From assembly GCA_000442125.1 (NCBI GenBank), contig KE546967.1:310001-374000 (forward strand): a DNA stretch of 64,000 nucleotides, in the 5' to 3' direction. The notes under the pieces are model-generated. The model made no database searches and was not told where the DNA came from. It worked only from the letters and a program-made list of their open reading frames with translations. A program made the position numbers and the translations under genes. Numbering within the stretch: the stretch's first letter is position 1; each line of letters starts with the position of its first letter. Positions 36,823 to 48,088 of this stretch are shown piece after piece. The DNA is from Opeltia flavorubescens (Eukaryota > Ascomycota > Lecanoromycetes > Teloschistales > Teloschistaceae).

Positions 36823-38608
36823 TCACTCCCCTCCCCTCTCAAAAACCCTACAAGGATAATGCTCCACCGGATGCGCCGCCGCCTCCTCCATCTGATACGC
36901 CCTATCCCCCCTATACACCAACTTCTCCCTCTCTCCCCTCGGGTTCTTCTCATCCCACTCCTCATACGCATCCCGAAACTCAAATTCCCTAACCACACAC
37001 GCCAGAATGATCTTCAATTCCGTCATCACAATCCCCTCCGCTGGGCAGTTCCTCGGTCCGTATTCGAAAGCGCGGTAGGAGTATTTCTTGGGGTAGAGTT
37101 CATGATTGGGATCGTCAGTGAGCCAGCGTTCGGGTAGGAATTCGAGGGGGCGAGACCAGTATTTGGGGTGGCGGTGGAGTTCGACGTGTAGGGTCCAGAT
37201 CATGGATACGTAGTCTGTGGGGCAGGTTTTCCCTTGGTCCGAGGAGATGCTCGTCCCTGGTTTGCCTTCGCGGCTGGAAGCTGCGGGGGGGAAGAGCCGA
37301 AGGGTTTCTTTAATGACGGCAGTTGTGTAGTGGAGGTCGTTGAGGAGCTTGGGGTTGGTTTCAAGCAAGCTTGAAGTTTTCGAGAGGTCTTTGCCGAAGA
37401 CTTTGTCGTGTTCGGCCCGGATTTTTTGGAGGCTGGTGGAGTTTTTCGAGAGGAGGTGGAAGATGTAGCAGATTGTGCTGCTGGTGGAGTCGTGGCCTGT
37501 GAAGATGAAGAGACGGATTTGACGGATGGCGAAGGTGCGGAAGACCGGGTCTAGCTTGTCTGGCTTTTGATCTCCAGACTGGGCTATGTAGGCTTGTAAG
37601 ACTAGGTCGATGACGGACTTCTGCTTCTTTTTCTTCTCGTCATTTGGAGCGGTAGTTTTGAACTCTGCAAATCTTTTGTCGAGTTCATCGCCGATGTATC
37701 GATCCATCTGCCGCCCGTTCCACCATTCTACGGTCCACCTAATAAAGTTGATGTGGCCAAGTGGATTAATCTCTGCATTTGGTTGATGCCATCGGATCTG
37801 ACTTAGCATACTGTCGGCGAGTACGTTGTATCCCTTCTGAGCGCCTAAGGATGCATTACTGGAGCAAGCATTAGCTCAGTCAACGATTCGAGTATTAGAG
37901 CATACAGTATTGTCTGCCCTATAATATCGATCGTAAATCTTAATGTGACCAGATCAAGATAGAACATCTCCCCCTTCCGTGCCAGTGTCCTCAGCGTTTC
38001 CTTGTAGATCTTCGTCTCCTCCAAGACGTGTGGTATCAGACTAGTGACTTGCTCGGTACTGAACCCTTTATTGAAGATCTGCCTCCAAGGTCTCCATTCC
38101 TGTTCAGCCATGTCAAAAAGATTAGGACCACCAGCAATGGGCTTAAAGAATCTCTTCAAGATCGGGGCCCGGTCATAAGAGAGCTTTGTATTAGTCTGCG
38201 CCACCTGCGTCGCTACCACCGGAGAGGTGACGATAATCATCATGCCGCTTACAGGCCATAAGTCAACGTAGAACATGCCTTCATCTTGAAAGTGGTCGTG
38301 TGCCATATCGGCGAACATGTACTGTTCATGGGCGTTAGGTGGGAGGGCATCCTTCAGACTTTTCAGGTAAAGGAGATGACCGAAGAAGAAGCTATGATTG
38401 GGTGCGCAGGGCTGTATGAGTGTTAGACGTCGATGATATACTGACAGCAAGATGGATGGTGGAAACCTACCAGGCCCATACGCTTGCGTTGGATGAACAA
38501 CATTCTCGCATTGTAGAATTTGACCAAGAAGTAGCATACTGAGCCTATGCAGACAAGAAAGGCAGTATTGGATGCCCAACTACCTCGTAGTATCGTAGCA
38601 AGATCCAT
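36823..38608 (-). CDS. cytochrome P450 monooxygenase with unusual haem loop
   Basis: The coding sequence is complement(36823..37858, 37906..38411, 38471..38608). Introns of 47 and 59 nt are in phase and the product is 559 residues. An N-terminal anchor covers residues 10-30. The segment EWRPWRQIFNKGFS is the C-helix region. The I-helix reads TGHDSTSS, the K-helix KETLR (ExxR), the PERF segment FLPERW, and the haem loop FEYGPRNCPAEG with Cys about 486. In the usual FxxGxRxCxG loop the residue two after Cys is Gly; here it is Ala. This substitution occurs in some active P450s. The overall look is of the long fungal P450s related to the stcS type. It may act with the terpene synthase 7-9 kb away. 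Confidence 0.88.
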
Positions 38609-39841
38609 TGAGGAAAACCTTGAAAAGGATCAGAGGTCGCTCTACGCAGGATGCAATTTGGGTAAATGGGTCAAGTCAACGCGAAGTGAGAGTAAAAGAG
38701 ACTGTGGTTGACCCTACTCCAGCCTTTGATCAGGCTCGGGGTTGACATAAGCAGTTTGTTTACTTATCACACGTCCAGGTCGTGCAGGTGTTTACAGCGT
38801 CCCATACCTTTCGACCTATCGACTTCTCTATTACGCGAGGTGTATCACCTTGCCCCACCTTGAATCTGTATTCTTGCTCCTGCTCCAGCCCTTCGGTACG
38901 ATGACTTCTCAGTGCCGTTATGGATGTAGTCCAAGCTGACATGCATCACAGTAAAACCGTCAACGCGGCTGAAATAGCTCCTGCATCTGTACACCGCTGC
39001 AATCCTTCACATCTCGCCAAGCAGAAGCTGCGCCATTTACCGAGAAATGCACGGTTGGGGAACACAGAGTGAACTGTGCATCATGCAGCCTTCCGAACCT
39101 AAAATAAGCCATCCAGATATCGACAACACATGAGCTGATTTAATGGACGATCGGGGGCGACAACTGAATGGCAATGATATATCCTTACGTTTTTATATGA
39201 TCAGCGTCAACGAACAACCCAGTGGTCTTCACGGTCTATTTATTGAAGGGATGAAGGGAAGTGCGGTGTACTACCCACGCATGTGGGGGCGATTGGAGAG
39301 ATCTTAGCGAACTTCTGGTGGGAGCCATGAACAGCGGAACGGCGCGGAGGCTGTGCCCTTGAAGCTAGCGTCAACCACGTTACATATGAATGTTTGGAAA
39401 CATTGTGCCCAAAAGGACGGCAGAGGATGATTTGCAGTGCCGATCGAGCCGATCACTTGCTGTGGAAAGTTAGTGGAGCTGGTGGAGCTGCAAGAGGTTA
39501 CATTGTAAAATTCAGGGTCTTTGCCTTAAAGATGGAGCATCAAATAAAGTACGCATCCTGAATCCTCTAAATGCACAATCCATCCCGGATGTGCTCGGCA
39601 TTGATAACAGTGCCGTCTTGATCGCTGACGCTTTGCAAGAGACCAAGCATTGTTTTCAGCTACGCCGCTTCTTTCCAACACTCGCCTCGACGTTCCTCAT
39701 TTTTGGTACAAATGACATGACATTGCCTTACACCTGTTCGTCCATACACCGCACCAGATGTGCTCTGCAGACGTCAAGACGCGCTCCATAGCATGCTGCC
39801 CACATGTTTTCGATGGCTTCCCCTCATTGGTGTCTCGCTTT
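38609..39841. other. intergenic, no gene seen
   Basis: Upstream of the second P450 and downstream of the rhodopsin-like gene. Frames here are short and lack signatures. No RNA gene or repeat was recognised. Confidence 0.45.
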
Positions 39842-41212
39842 CTACACAGCATTGCTGTGAAGATGCTGACCGCAGTGAGAGCAGGTACTGTGCCGCCTAC
39901 CCTCCCCCAATGGCCAGATATCATCATTGGCCTCGTAAGATCCAATGACCGAAAGCTCAGCACCTCCTTTAGTCGTCAATCCTTGGTCGTCTTCGACTAC
40001 CGTTTGCATGCCGGTGGATGTGGATCCATGAATTCTTGGACGCGTTCCTTCGACGCCTTCTACGGCTTGGTCTTCTTTCTTCTCGTCGCCGACATCCTTC
40101 GAAGGCTTTGACGCCCATGGTCGTGAGTTCAAGATCCGCTTCAGATTTCGGATACTCTTCGTTAATGGTGATGGAGGTGAAGCTCTCTGAGGGGATTGCT
40201 GCTTCCGCGCTCGTGCCACAAACAGGGCGCGGAAGGCACTCACGGAGACCAAGATCAAGCCAACTTCTGCTGCCACGATCTGGAAGTAAACTTCCCAAAG
40301 AACGTCAAGTTTGCCGTGCCATTCTAGACCACTCGCTCGTGTAACAGTGAAGATGACCACGACAACGGTGAGGCACAGAGAACAAGCCAATGCAAATTTT
40401 TGAACCAGTCGGAGCTTCACTTGCCAGATGAGCTGAAGCGGAATGTACAGGACTGCGGCCAAAATGAGTTAAGACTTTCGTAATAGACATGATGCGTGAC
40501 TTACTCAGAAGATCACCAAAGACATCGAGTACTAATTGGGAGATTGCATATTGCATCGTCCTATGTCTTGTCGCTCCACCAAGGCAATTGACTATTTAGC
40601 GGTCAGTATTCCAGGACAATGTAATCTCAAGAGCGGATTTTGACGACTTACCGACTTTCATACCACTGAAATGGGGGCAAGCAATGACGTAGACAGAAGC
40701 TCCGTAGCCAGTGACAGCGAGGTTGAAGGCGACGACAACCCACCAATACATATTAAGGGAGAAAATTCGATCAATCAACCGCTTAAACAGCGCCAGGAAA
40801 GAGAACTTGACGGCCATCATCGCCACCCATGTAAGTATGAGACTTGCAGTGACCAGCCGGCGGAATTCAAAGACTCTATCCAGATCTTGCGGTCCAGGGG
40901 GACGCCCGAGTTTTGCAGGTTCAAATGTCAAAGCCTCGGTCAGGTACATGTCATCCATGTTGATGTAGAGGACGACCATTGCCGCCGTCATGCAAGCTGT
41001 ACCAAAAGCTAGGAAGGCATCGTCGAGTCCAACTTCCTTTTGAACAGCGATTCGGATGTAGTATCTGGCACAAACGCTGACAAGACACAGAGCGAAGAGA
41101 AGCGATGTAGACACCTGCAAAGTTGAGCTTAGGATTCGTACAAAGGATCTGGAGGGAATCGTACCACGAAAGCCTCTCGGGGAATACGCCCAACATCATC
41201 GAAGTTTGGCAT
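39842..41212 (-). CDS. rhodopsin-like seven-helix membrane protein
   Basis: The coding sequence is complement(39842..40452, 40505..40591, 40652..41114, 41165..41212). Phases agree through three introns and the product is 402 residues. The start MPNFDDVGRIPREAFV followed by VSTSLLFALCLVSVCARYY is typical of the fungal rhodopsin-like integral membrane family (PF20684, Pth11-related). Hydrophobic helices include FGTACMTAAMVVLY, LILTWVAMMAVKFSFLALF, WWVVVAFNLAVTGYGASVYV, FALACSLCLTVVVVIFTV and IVAAEVGLILVSVSAFRALF. The last 120 residues form a polar cytoplasmic tail. There is no CFEM domain. The family is thought to include receptors, but ligands are mostly unknown. An overlapping frame starting 41346 was rejected as the start. 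Confidence 0.85.
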
Positions 41213-42825
41213 TGTGGCTGTTCCTGGCGTAGATTGGTGAGCGTTAAGAGGATGCCCGCGGAGGAATCGCAACAAGCTCTGAGGACTGGGAGATTTTGAG
41301 GTTGTGGAGAAAGCGAAGCCAGAAGCGCCATCATATAAAATAGCATATGCCGGTTATTGGGGGCACAAGATAGATAGACTTAAGAGAGAGGCTGAGAAAC
41401 TCGGTGAGCAGGAGTTGCACCGCCGCCGTGTATAGACATCAGCTGTGCATTTGAAAAACCTGCCTGCAGGTCGATTGCACAGAGCATGAGGTGTATTTCA
41501 TTGACAAATGTCGTTGGCAATAAACCAAGCCATGATCGACAATCCATATACCGTATGCGGAGCTCGAACTCATGCATATGCACGTGGTGTTCAGCTGGAG
41601 GAGCAGCATCTGTAGCTAAAAGCTTATTGTGACATTCCATCCGTGCTCTGCCACAAACCTAAGGTGTTTGAGTGACTGCAGTCCAGAAAGGATTTTAGAG
41701 CCTATTCGTCGACAGCTCGTGGGGGATCTATTCCTTGAAAAAATTAGGATGGCACACTGAGCCTCCCGCCTCATGATTGACATTTCTGGAAGACGAATTA
41801 GCACGGTACTCTTGCATAGTAGAAGTCTTAATCACCAGATTGCAGCAGAATTAACACACCATGTGATCCATTATGACGTGTCCATTGAGCTACGCAAAAT
41901 TCCACAAGAAGTGGCAGGAATCCTTTCTTCTGACAAGATGATACCCACGGTGCAATTCGGATAACCTCGCAGGAGCAGGAATCCCTAGACCATCGAAGTC
42001 TGTGCCTCAGTACACAGCTTCTTTTTGCGAATTTCCATATTGGTAACAGCCTCTTTAAATTTTCACCAGCTTTCCGGATGTCCTCGGCACTATCGATCTC
42101 AAAATCCCCGACTAACCCACAAAATCCGGCTTAAACAATAAACAATATAACCAAAATAATTAGCTACATCACGATATACAACGCTTAGAATCCGAGCAAG
42201 CATAAAATCTACTCTTTGGCTCCAGAGCCGCTGATTTCGATTACAGATGCATGGATCACACCGGAAGGAAGTGAGTGTAGGTCCGGAACACCATGTAATT
42301 AGGGAAATGTCAAACCAGCGGATGAATCGTATTGTGAAATATAACGAACTCTTAGCATCGAAGCAAAAGGCCACTGCAGGCTTTGTGGAACGAAGTCATG
42401 ATTTTCGACCGCAGAGAAGAGTCGGTGTTTCTCTATCCAATGGCATATCTTTCCATGCGTAAATATTAACTATCGTCAAATCGACCTGTCGAAATACCCG
42501 AGACGCTAAATCCTCGAGGATGAACCTCGATTAATTCTCAAAGTAGCTTGGTGCCGGCTAAATATATCCGGAGAATCCCCGATCGAAGTGTTGAAACCGT
42601 TGACTAAGGCTTCAAGTAGTCTTTAGGCCATTATGTGAATTGTGTTGCACTAGCAGGACAGGAAGACTACTGAAAGAATAAATACTACTCCGAACTAGTT
42701 CTATATAGTAGGGTCATGTAGTCTCACCTTTCCAGCCGGAATATCAAAAATGTGGTATCGCTTTCATTTACATCTCGGTCATAGAGCACCCATTCCAATC
42801 ATCGAACAACTCTCTCTTCAGCTGC
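41213..42825. other. intergenic, no gene seen
   Basis: A 1.6-kb stretch with only short conflicting frames (for example 42099-42374 and 42247-42462 on opposite strands). No RNA gene or repeat was recognised. Confidence 0.45.
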
Positions 42826-43742
42826 TCAACCCTTCCGACTCTCCTCCGTCCATCTCTGAAACCACGCCACCGCCTGATCCTCCGCAACCTGCGCCTGTCT
42901 CAACTCCTCCTCATCATCCGGATCTCCCCTAACCGCAAACCCATGTCTCGCTCCCTCCACAACATTAAGCTCGAACTTCCCTTTTCCCCCTTCCTCTTCA
43001 TTTTTCCTCGCGAAAACCTCCTTGATAGATTCCACGCCCTTCATATTCAGCACAAAATCCTTTGTCCCGTTGGAGATACACAGGGGCTTGTGCGCCTTCT
43101 CTAAGTCCGCGGGTACTGTCAGCGCAGACGGGTGCGCTGTGAATGCTGCATCAACGAGTGGTTTACCGGAAGGTGTTGTGGATGTAGCGTGCGTAAGGTT
43201 CACGGCGTGCAGTCCGCCCCAGCAGAATCCCGCGGCGAAGACAGGAAGAGAGGTGTTTTCTCGGACGGCGGCGATGAAGGCACGAACGCGAGGGAAGGTA
43301 ACGGTGAAGCGGGTATTGTATATGTAGGGGACCATGTTGTAGACCACGCGGGCGAAAGGACCTCTGCACTCTCCCTTTAGTAATTCGTAGGAAGCCAATT
43401 CATGTTTATCAGGCCGGCTTCTCACATCTTCCCAATCATCCACCCCCCCTCGGCGGTCATATCCTTCATATCCGTCATCACACTCAGAGGTAGATGGTAC
43501 CCATTCTGAAATTCCGGCAGGTAGACCGTAGCATTTGCGCGCTTAGCGTAGGTGTCGCACAGCAGACGATTATTGACAATTTCCCATCCAAAGGCATCGG
43601 GTATCATGACGATAGTAGCTTTGATTTCCGTATCTTGGGACGGCGGGGAGGTGATATAGGTAGGAACATTGTGGAGGGTTTCAACGCGGCCGGTGGGTGT
43701 ACCTGTATGGACTGTGCCGGAGGCACAATCTTTGCAAACCAT
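42826..43742 (-). CDS. dienelactone hydrolase family protein
   Basis: The coding sequence is complement(42826..43363, 43426..43742), joined by a 62-nt GT-AG intron (GTGAGA start, TACTAAA branch-like site, TGCAG end), giving 284 residues. Without this intron the two halves look frameshifted. The alpha/beta-hydrolase nucleophile motif is GFCWGG (Cys153). The Asp follows in NGTKDFV and the His in GARHGFAVRG, completing a Cys-Asp-His triad. Family members hydrolyse dienelactones in aromatic degradation; many fungal paralogues have unknown substrates. A Cys-rich start (MVCKDCASGTVHTGTP) is usual for this fungal subgroup. It could process a lactone in a secondary pathway, but this is unproven. Confidence 0.88.
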
Positions 43743-44339
43743 TGTGAATGACTGAAATGACGTGAGGATATGGGAAGCTTCAATGTGAAGTGACAGAGCT
43801 GAATGGAGCTGTGATATAGCTTTGATAACGGCACAGCACTACCTGCATTTGGCAGGTGTTGCGAGTGGACCGAATGGGCCCTCGGGGCCGAGACCGGGTT
43901 TTGCTGGCATACTTAGCCCCGCAAAACTCAACCCTAAGTATCATATTTCCTAAAAACCGGGCGAAGATGGAGCCAACAGTGAAAATGTGTATCTTAGCAA
44001 GCAAACAACATCACGAAGGATTTGAAGCCCACTTAACGTAGAAGGATTGCCTTGGAGGCGTCATTGGTAAGCTCAGTGAGCGCTTATGCAGCCCTATACA
44101 ATGAACGACGATGAAATACCTCATGTGGAAACACGAGGTCCCCTACACATGCATCCTGCATCTACAGACCTCATTCCTACACACTAGGCGTGGTATCGAC
44201 CCTGAAGAATCTTTATTCTAAAAGAATTCTCATTCTTCTCCAAAGTCCCAGACAAGCCAGGCACAATGATGAAGAAAAGAAAATAAAGTAAAGAATTCGC
44301 ATCAAGCAAGGAGCAGTGTAAGCCTTACGACACGGTGCC

Positions 44340-44508
44340 CTAGACATGCATGATGAACACAAGTGCCCATCACACAAAGCAGGCCAAATTAAAAATATCA
44401 TAATCTTTGGAAAAAATCCACCGCCAGTAGCGGAGGTTTCAGCCGATTAAACTGAAAAGAACAGATTACTACACTTGATCTTAGCCAAATGGCATCGGGA
44501 GCGTGGAG
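44340..44508 (-). ncRNA. U2 spliceosomal snRNA candidate
   Basis: The minus strand carries the signature TTTGGCTAAGATCAAGTGTA, then GTAATCTGTTCTTTTCAGTT, which is the conserved 5' part of U2 including the branch-point-recognition GUAGUA. Upstream, GCC-ATTT-GGC keeps stem I. Downstream TTCAG/CTGAA form stem IIa, CCTCCGC/GGCGGTGG form stem IIb, and GATTTTTTCC fits an Sm site. The 3' end is not defined and the left limit is a guess. One oddity is an extra A directly after GTAGTA compared with the usual GTAGTATCTG. That could mark a variant or a pseudogene. A TATA-like box about 30 bases upstream supports expression. Confidence 0.8.
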
Positions 44509-44535
44509 AAGGAAATACGAAAGGAGGGTGGAATG

Positions 44536-44546
44536 AAAAATATATA
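44536..44546 (-). promoter_or_regulatory. TATA-like box upstream of U2
   Basis: The minus strand reads CCCCTATATATTTTTC about 30 bases upstream of the predicted U2 5' end, the usual distance of a TATA box. Confidence 0.5.
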
Positions 44547-45097
44547 GGGGAATAGGAGTGCCGGGTAAGAAGATGGGAGGTCCAAGGCAGCAGGGGGTTA
44601 TGAGTCATTCGGAGGTGGTTTGTAGGAATTGAGTGGGAGGCTGAGCTTGGACCCAGCGGAACGCGAGATTCTGTGGTTCGTTCGTGCGTGCGGTAGAGTA
44701 TGAGTGATCCACGTGCGAAGTCCTACGGTTTCGTGATGCTGATAACCGAGCCTGTGTTTCGGTCTAATAACAATTGCCCAGACCCAGTTCACTGCGATGA
44801 TGGGTGCTTCAATCCGTGTCATCTCTTGACATTAGCTGAAGCACTCCTCGCTCATGGCCCTGAATAGTAGTACTATACCTCCTGCTCTTTTGGTCGCAGA
44901 TTATTAGAGCTAAATGTTGAATAACAAAATGTCGAATTAGAAGTATATAGTTGTTTATAATTTGCCATAGGTCCTACCAATGGTATGATTTTGCCTTTTC
45001 CGTTCAATCTTCCAAGCGCTCTTTATTGCAATAAAAATGTAAAGCTCATTCAAGTACATTGCGTAGAAGGCTGTGACGTCCAGTGAAAAAGCATAGA
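44547..45097. other. intergenic, no gene seen
   Basis: Between the U2 candidate promoter and the membrane protein gene. Only short conflicting frames. No RNA gene recognised. Confidence 0.4.
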
Positions 45098-46891
45098 TCA
45101 AGATCCCGATACGAGGTTTTGCCGAGATTCATCAACATGTTCGCCCAAAGGTTTCATGCCGATAGGAGGCAGTCCTTTATCGCCAACTCTTATAATCCAG
45201 AACACCGTCGCTGCAAATACAGCAAAGTGCGCAACCACGATACAAGCCAAAAGTACTGTGAAGTATGGCTCATAAACCTTGACGCTATGACCGAGATGAG
45301 GCACATGCCCGGTAATGTTGACCATTCGTGGATGGATGGTAGCCAGCATAGCAAGGGAGCCCATAGCGAAGCGGGCAAAGAGTCCACCAACCTCTTCAAC
45401 CTCCCCACTCTGGATGTCCCACGGTGTCCTATGGTAGGAAACAAAAGTCAGTCCTTTCCACAGATCGAAAGAAAAAATGTGCTCGCCAAAGACTCACTTA
45501 TCTGCATAAAAAGTAAATTGCTCGAAATCTGGATCTTTCTTCTTTCCTTTCCACTGACCCTGAAGAGCGATTGCTGCTGCTGCGATTTTGGTCATGTTAT
45601 TCGGAATCTCATGCATCGGGTGATCAGTGTTAGTCACGCTGCTAATAGACACAGAACATTCAAAGAAGGTGCCTGGGGCCGAAACGGAAGGATTTTTGTA
45701 AGCCCACATTTTCACGCATCTGTCGCCGCAGCTGTATATAGCCGCTTCCTCGGGGATGTGGAAACCTCGAAAAATATATGTGGTGCCTTCATTGCCTAGG
45801 AAATCACGCGGTATCGCAATAGTACCGTTGACCTTGCCGTCCGTGCTGAAATACGAAAAGGTACTGGGTTCCTTACCATCATTGTGTACTTGATTATATT
45901 TGGAACAATCAAGAGCCTCAGCAGTAAAGGTGCGATTCGTGAAGAAGGGATAGGATCCTTGCTGATCTTTAAGGTTGTATTCGTTGAAACGGTAAGCGAA
46001 CTGCTGATGATCCTGCAGCTCTTGAGTGGTTCGTTGATAGAACAAGGAATTGCTTTTGGACTGGACAACGTCCGCAATACTGGTATAATTGCTAACCTCC
46101 GCGGCTAAGCTCATCTGACCATAAGTGTGAGCTCGACTCTGCATTGTGGGTCTACTTCGACAACCTTGGAAATCATTTGTCAAAAAAAAGCACGAAAGGC
46201 CAGGGACCTGCACTTCGCCCATTGTTGCGAATGTATCATTGAAATCACGGCCATCGTCGACAGAAAAGGTCAAGCTCGTAAGAGCAACCGCCATTTGCGC
46301 GACCTGTAGAACATGAGCCGGACCTAGTCAAGGAGAGTCGCAGATGTTGGGGTAGAAGACTGGTGTGATTGGCGAAAGGCGGGTCAGGGAGACGAACGAT
46401 ATTGAGAGAGAGCTAGATGATTTAAGATCGGCATCAGCAACTTGTCAACAAGGTTAGGGACTTCGAAACATATTGATGGCTGCTGACCCATGAAAAGCAG
46501 AGTGCTTTCAGCCTAGTCGAGGTAGCTGTTTGCCACAGGCGTAAAACAGTCAGTAGGCTATCGAATTGCTTGATCATTTCTGCTTCTCCCTTATTGGCCC
46601 ATGGAGTCAGCTTCGGTTTCAGCGCATTCGCAAGCGCTTTGAACGCTTCCTGTATTGGTTTGTTAGCAGGAAGCTACAAAGGGGATGGCTGATAACTGTG
46701 CTTACAACGAAGTTAAGACCCAATAGCAATTGCAAAACGATGATAACGACGCCAAATAACTGTTTGTGTATTGCGTTGAAATTGCCCTTTCCTTGGTAGA
46801 CTCTGGTAGTGATGACAATTGACGCCATGAGCAGGGCAGTGATGAGCCAGCGGCCGAAGAGAAGAGAGAAACGATTCAAGACATTCGCCAT
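45098..46891 (-). CDS. multi-pass membrane protein of unknown function
   Basis: The gene is built from at least four exons. The first ends at a GTAAGC site after GLNFV, and the second starts with EAFKALANALKPKLTPW (about 46664 downward). The long third exon (about 46320-45497) holds a Cys-containing loop with several N-glycosylation sequons. The last (45443-45098) ends with a helix (YFTVLLACIVVAHFAVFAAT). Helices also occur at the start (SLLFGRWLITALLMASIVIT and LFGVVIIVLQLLLGLNFV). The layout fits a fungal family of uncharacterised plasma-membrane-like proteins. The start is uncertain: an in-frame ATG also lies at 47014, and related proteins seem to begin further upstream. The second-to-third exon junction is unresolved. 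Confidence 0.6.
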
Positions 46892-48088
46892 AGCTTTACC
46901 AATGATCGAACACACGCCGGTCGCGCTCGAAAATGCTTTTGAGTAAGAGTAAAGTATTCTCGAGAACAGGAATTGCCATCGCGGTGAAGTATCATCTTTT
47001 AAACGCAAGATCAAAGAGAGCTGAACTGCTGCTCAAGCGGGAGCAATGTGGCAGACCAATGAAAATAGTACGGTCGTCCCAGAAGCAGATGAAATGGTGG
47101 GCCGGTCGGAATGTACATCAGATATACCAATCTTCAAAACTGTTTTATTGGCAGCTTGGTAATGCAATTTGAGGGGGTCGTGCAGAGATTTCTCTGTCGT
47201 GTAACCACCTCAAGGCTGATCAGCAAATCGATCTTAATCTGGTATCTGAGGCCGCGTGCTTGATGAGATCAATGCAGCCTCCGGGATTTGGGAGGGTAGA
47301 GATGATGACTACTACCGACATTCTATTGGTCAAATTGCCCACCCTTAATGACTTCGAAAGCCAGAGGTTTTTCAGCTCAGTCATCACACTCTTCAGTACA
47401 GTGTCAGGCCTTGTACAGGCTGCTTAGTATGATTGGTGATCTTGAACGGTGTAACTAGGGTAGAATACAGTGAATATAGGAGATTCGTAGGAAAAAAGGG
47501 ATAAATATAGCGATCTTGTAGGATTTCAAATAAAGCCAGCCACGAATTGGATCTTGGGAATCTTTGCTGCAGATGCCGAGGAAGCAGTAAGATCATGCAC
47601 GAGACATCATAGACCTGGGCCCAGACTGAAGGGTGAGCCGAAGCTTAGCCGCACAGCCACATGTCGACTTAGTGAGGAATAGGGATTGACCACACAGCTT
47701 TTCTGGCAATTCTCAATCAACGCATTGTAAATAATGGACCTGATTGACATTCATTTTAATTGCATGCATATAGTTCGTCTATGACTACGGAGTCATTGAG
47801 TCTATGAATGGGTGCCTCCTTCGTTCCTTCCGATGGGGTATATATACTCTGACAAACTGATGTAATGTCCTAGCGCCACAGCAAAAATGCTTGACCTCCC
47901 AACCCAACCATTGTTACCCTATGCTAGGCATATAATCTCTATTGCATATTTCTGCCGCTTCTTCGTCTTGAAGGGAATGAATCCTCTAAGAGGTTGGCGC
48001 GGAATGGCGCTCTCTTCAGTCGTAAAGCAGGACCACTTCATGCATCCATGATGTGCCCTATTTATGGAACGTCTCGGTGTCGAGCTCA
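46892..48088. other. intergenic, possible upstream exon of membrane protein
   Basis: The upstream part (46892-47014) is open in the frame of the membrane protein gene and may hold its true start or an additional exon. Beyond that no gene is visible. Confidence 0.4.

Noticed and set aside
36768-36998. Pro-rich plus-strand and Arg-rich minus-strand frames at the 3' end of the second P450
   Set aside because: Both are alternative frames over the P450 C-terminal coding region.
41210-41346. Minus-strand start at 41346 for the rhodopsin-like gene
   Set aside because: That frame does not join in phase with the next exon. The ATG at 41212 in another frame does and gives a typical N-terminus.
43422-43443. 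Frameshift in the dienelactone hydrolase
   Set aside because: Explained by a canonical 62-nt intron in phase.
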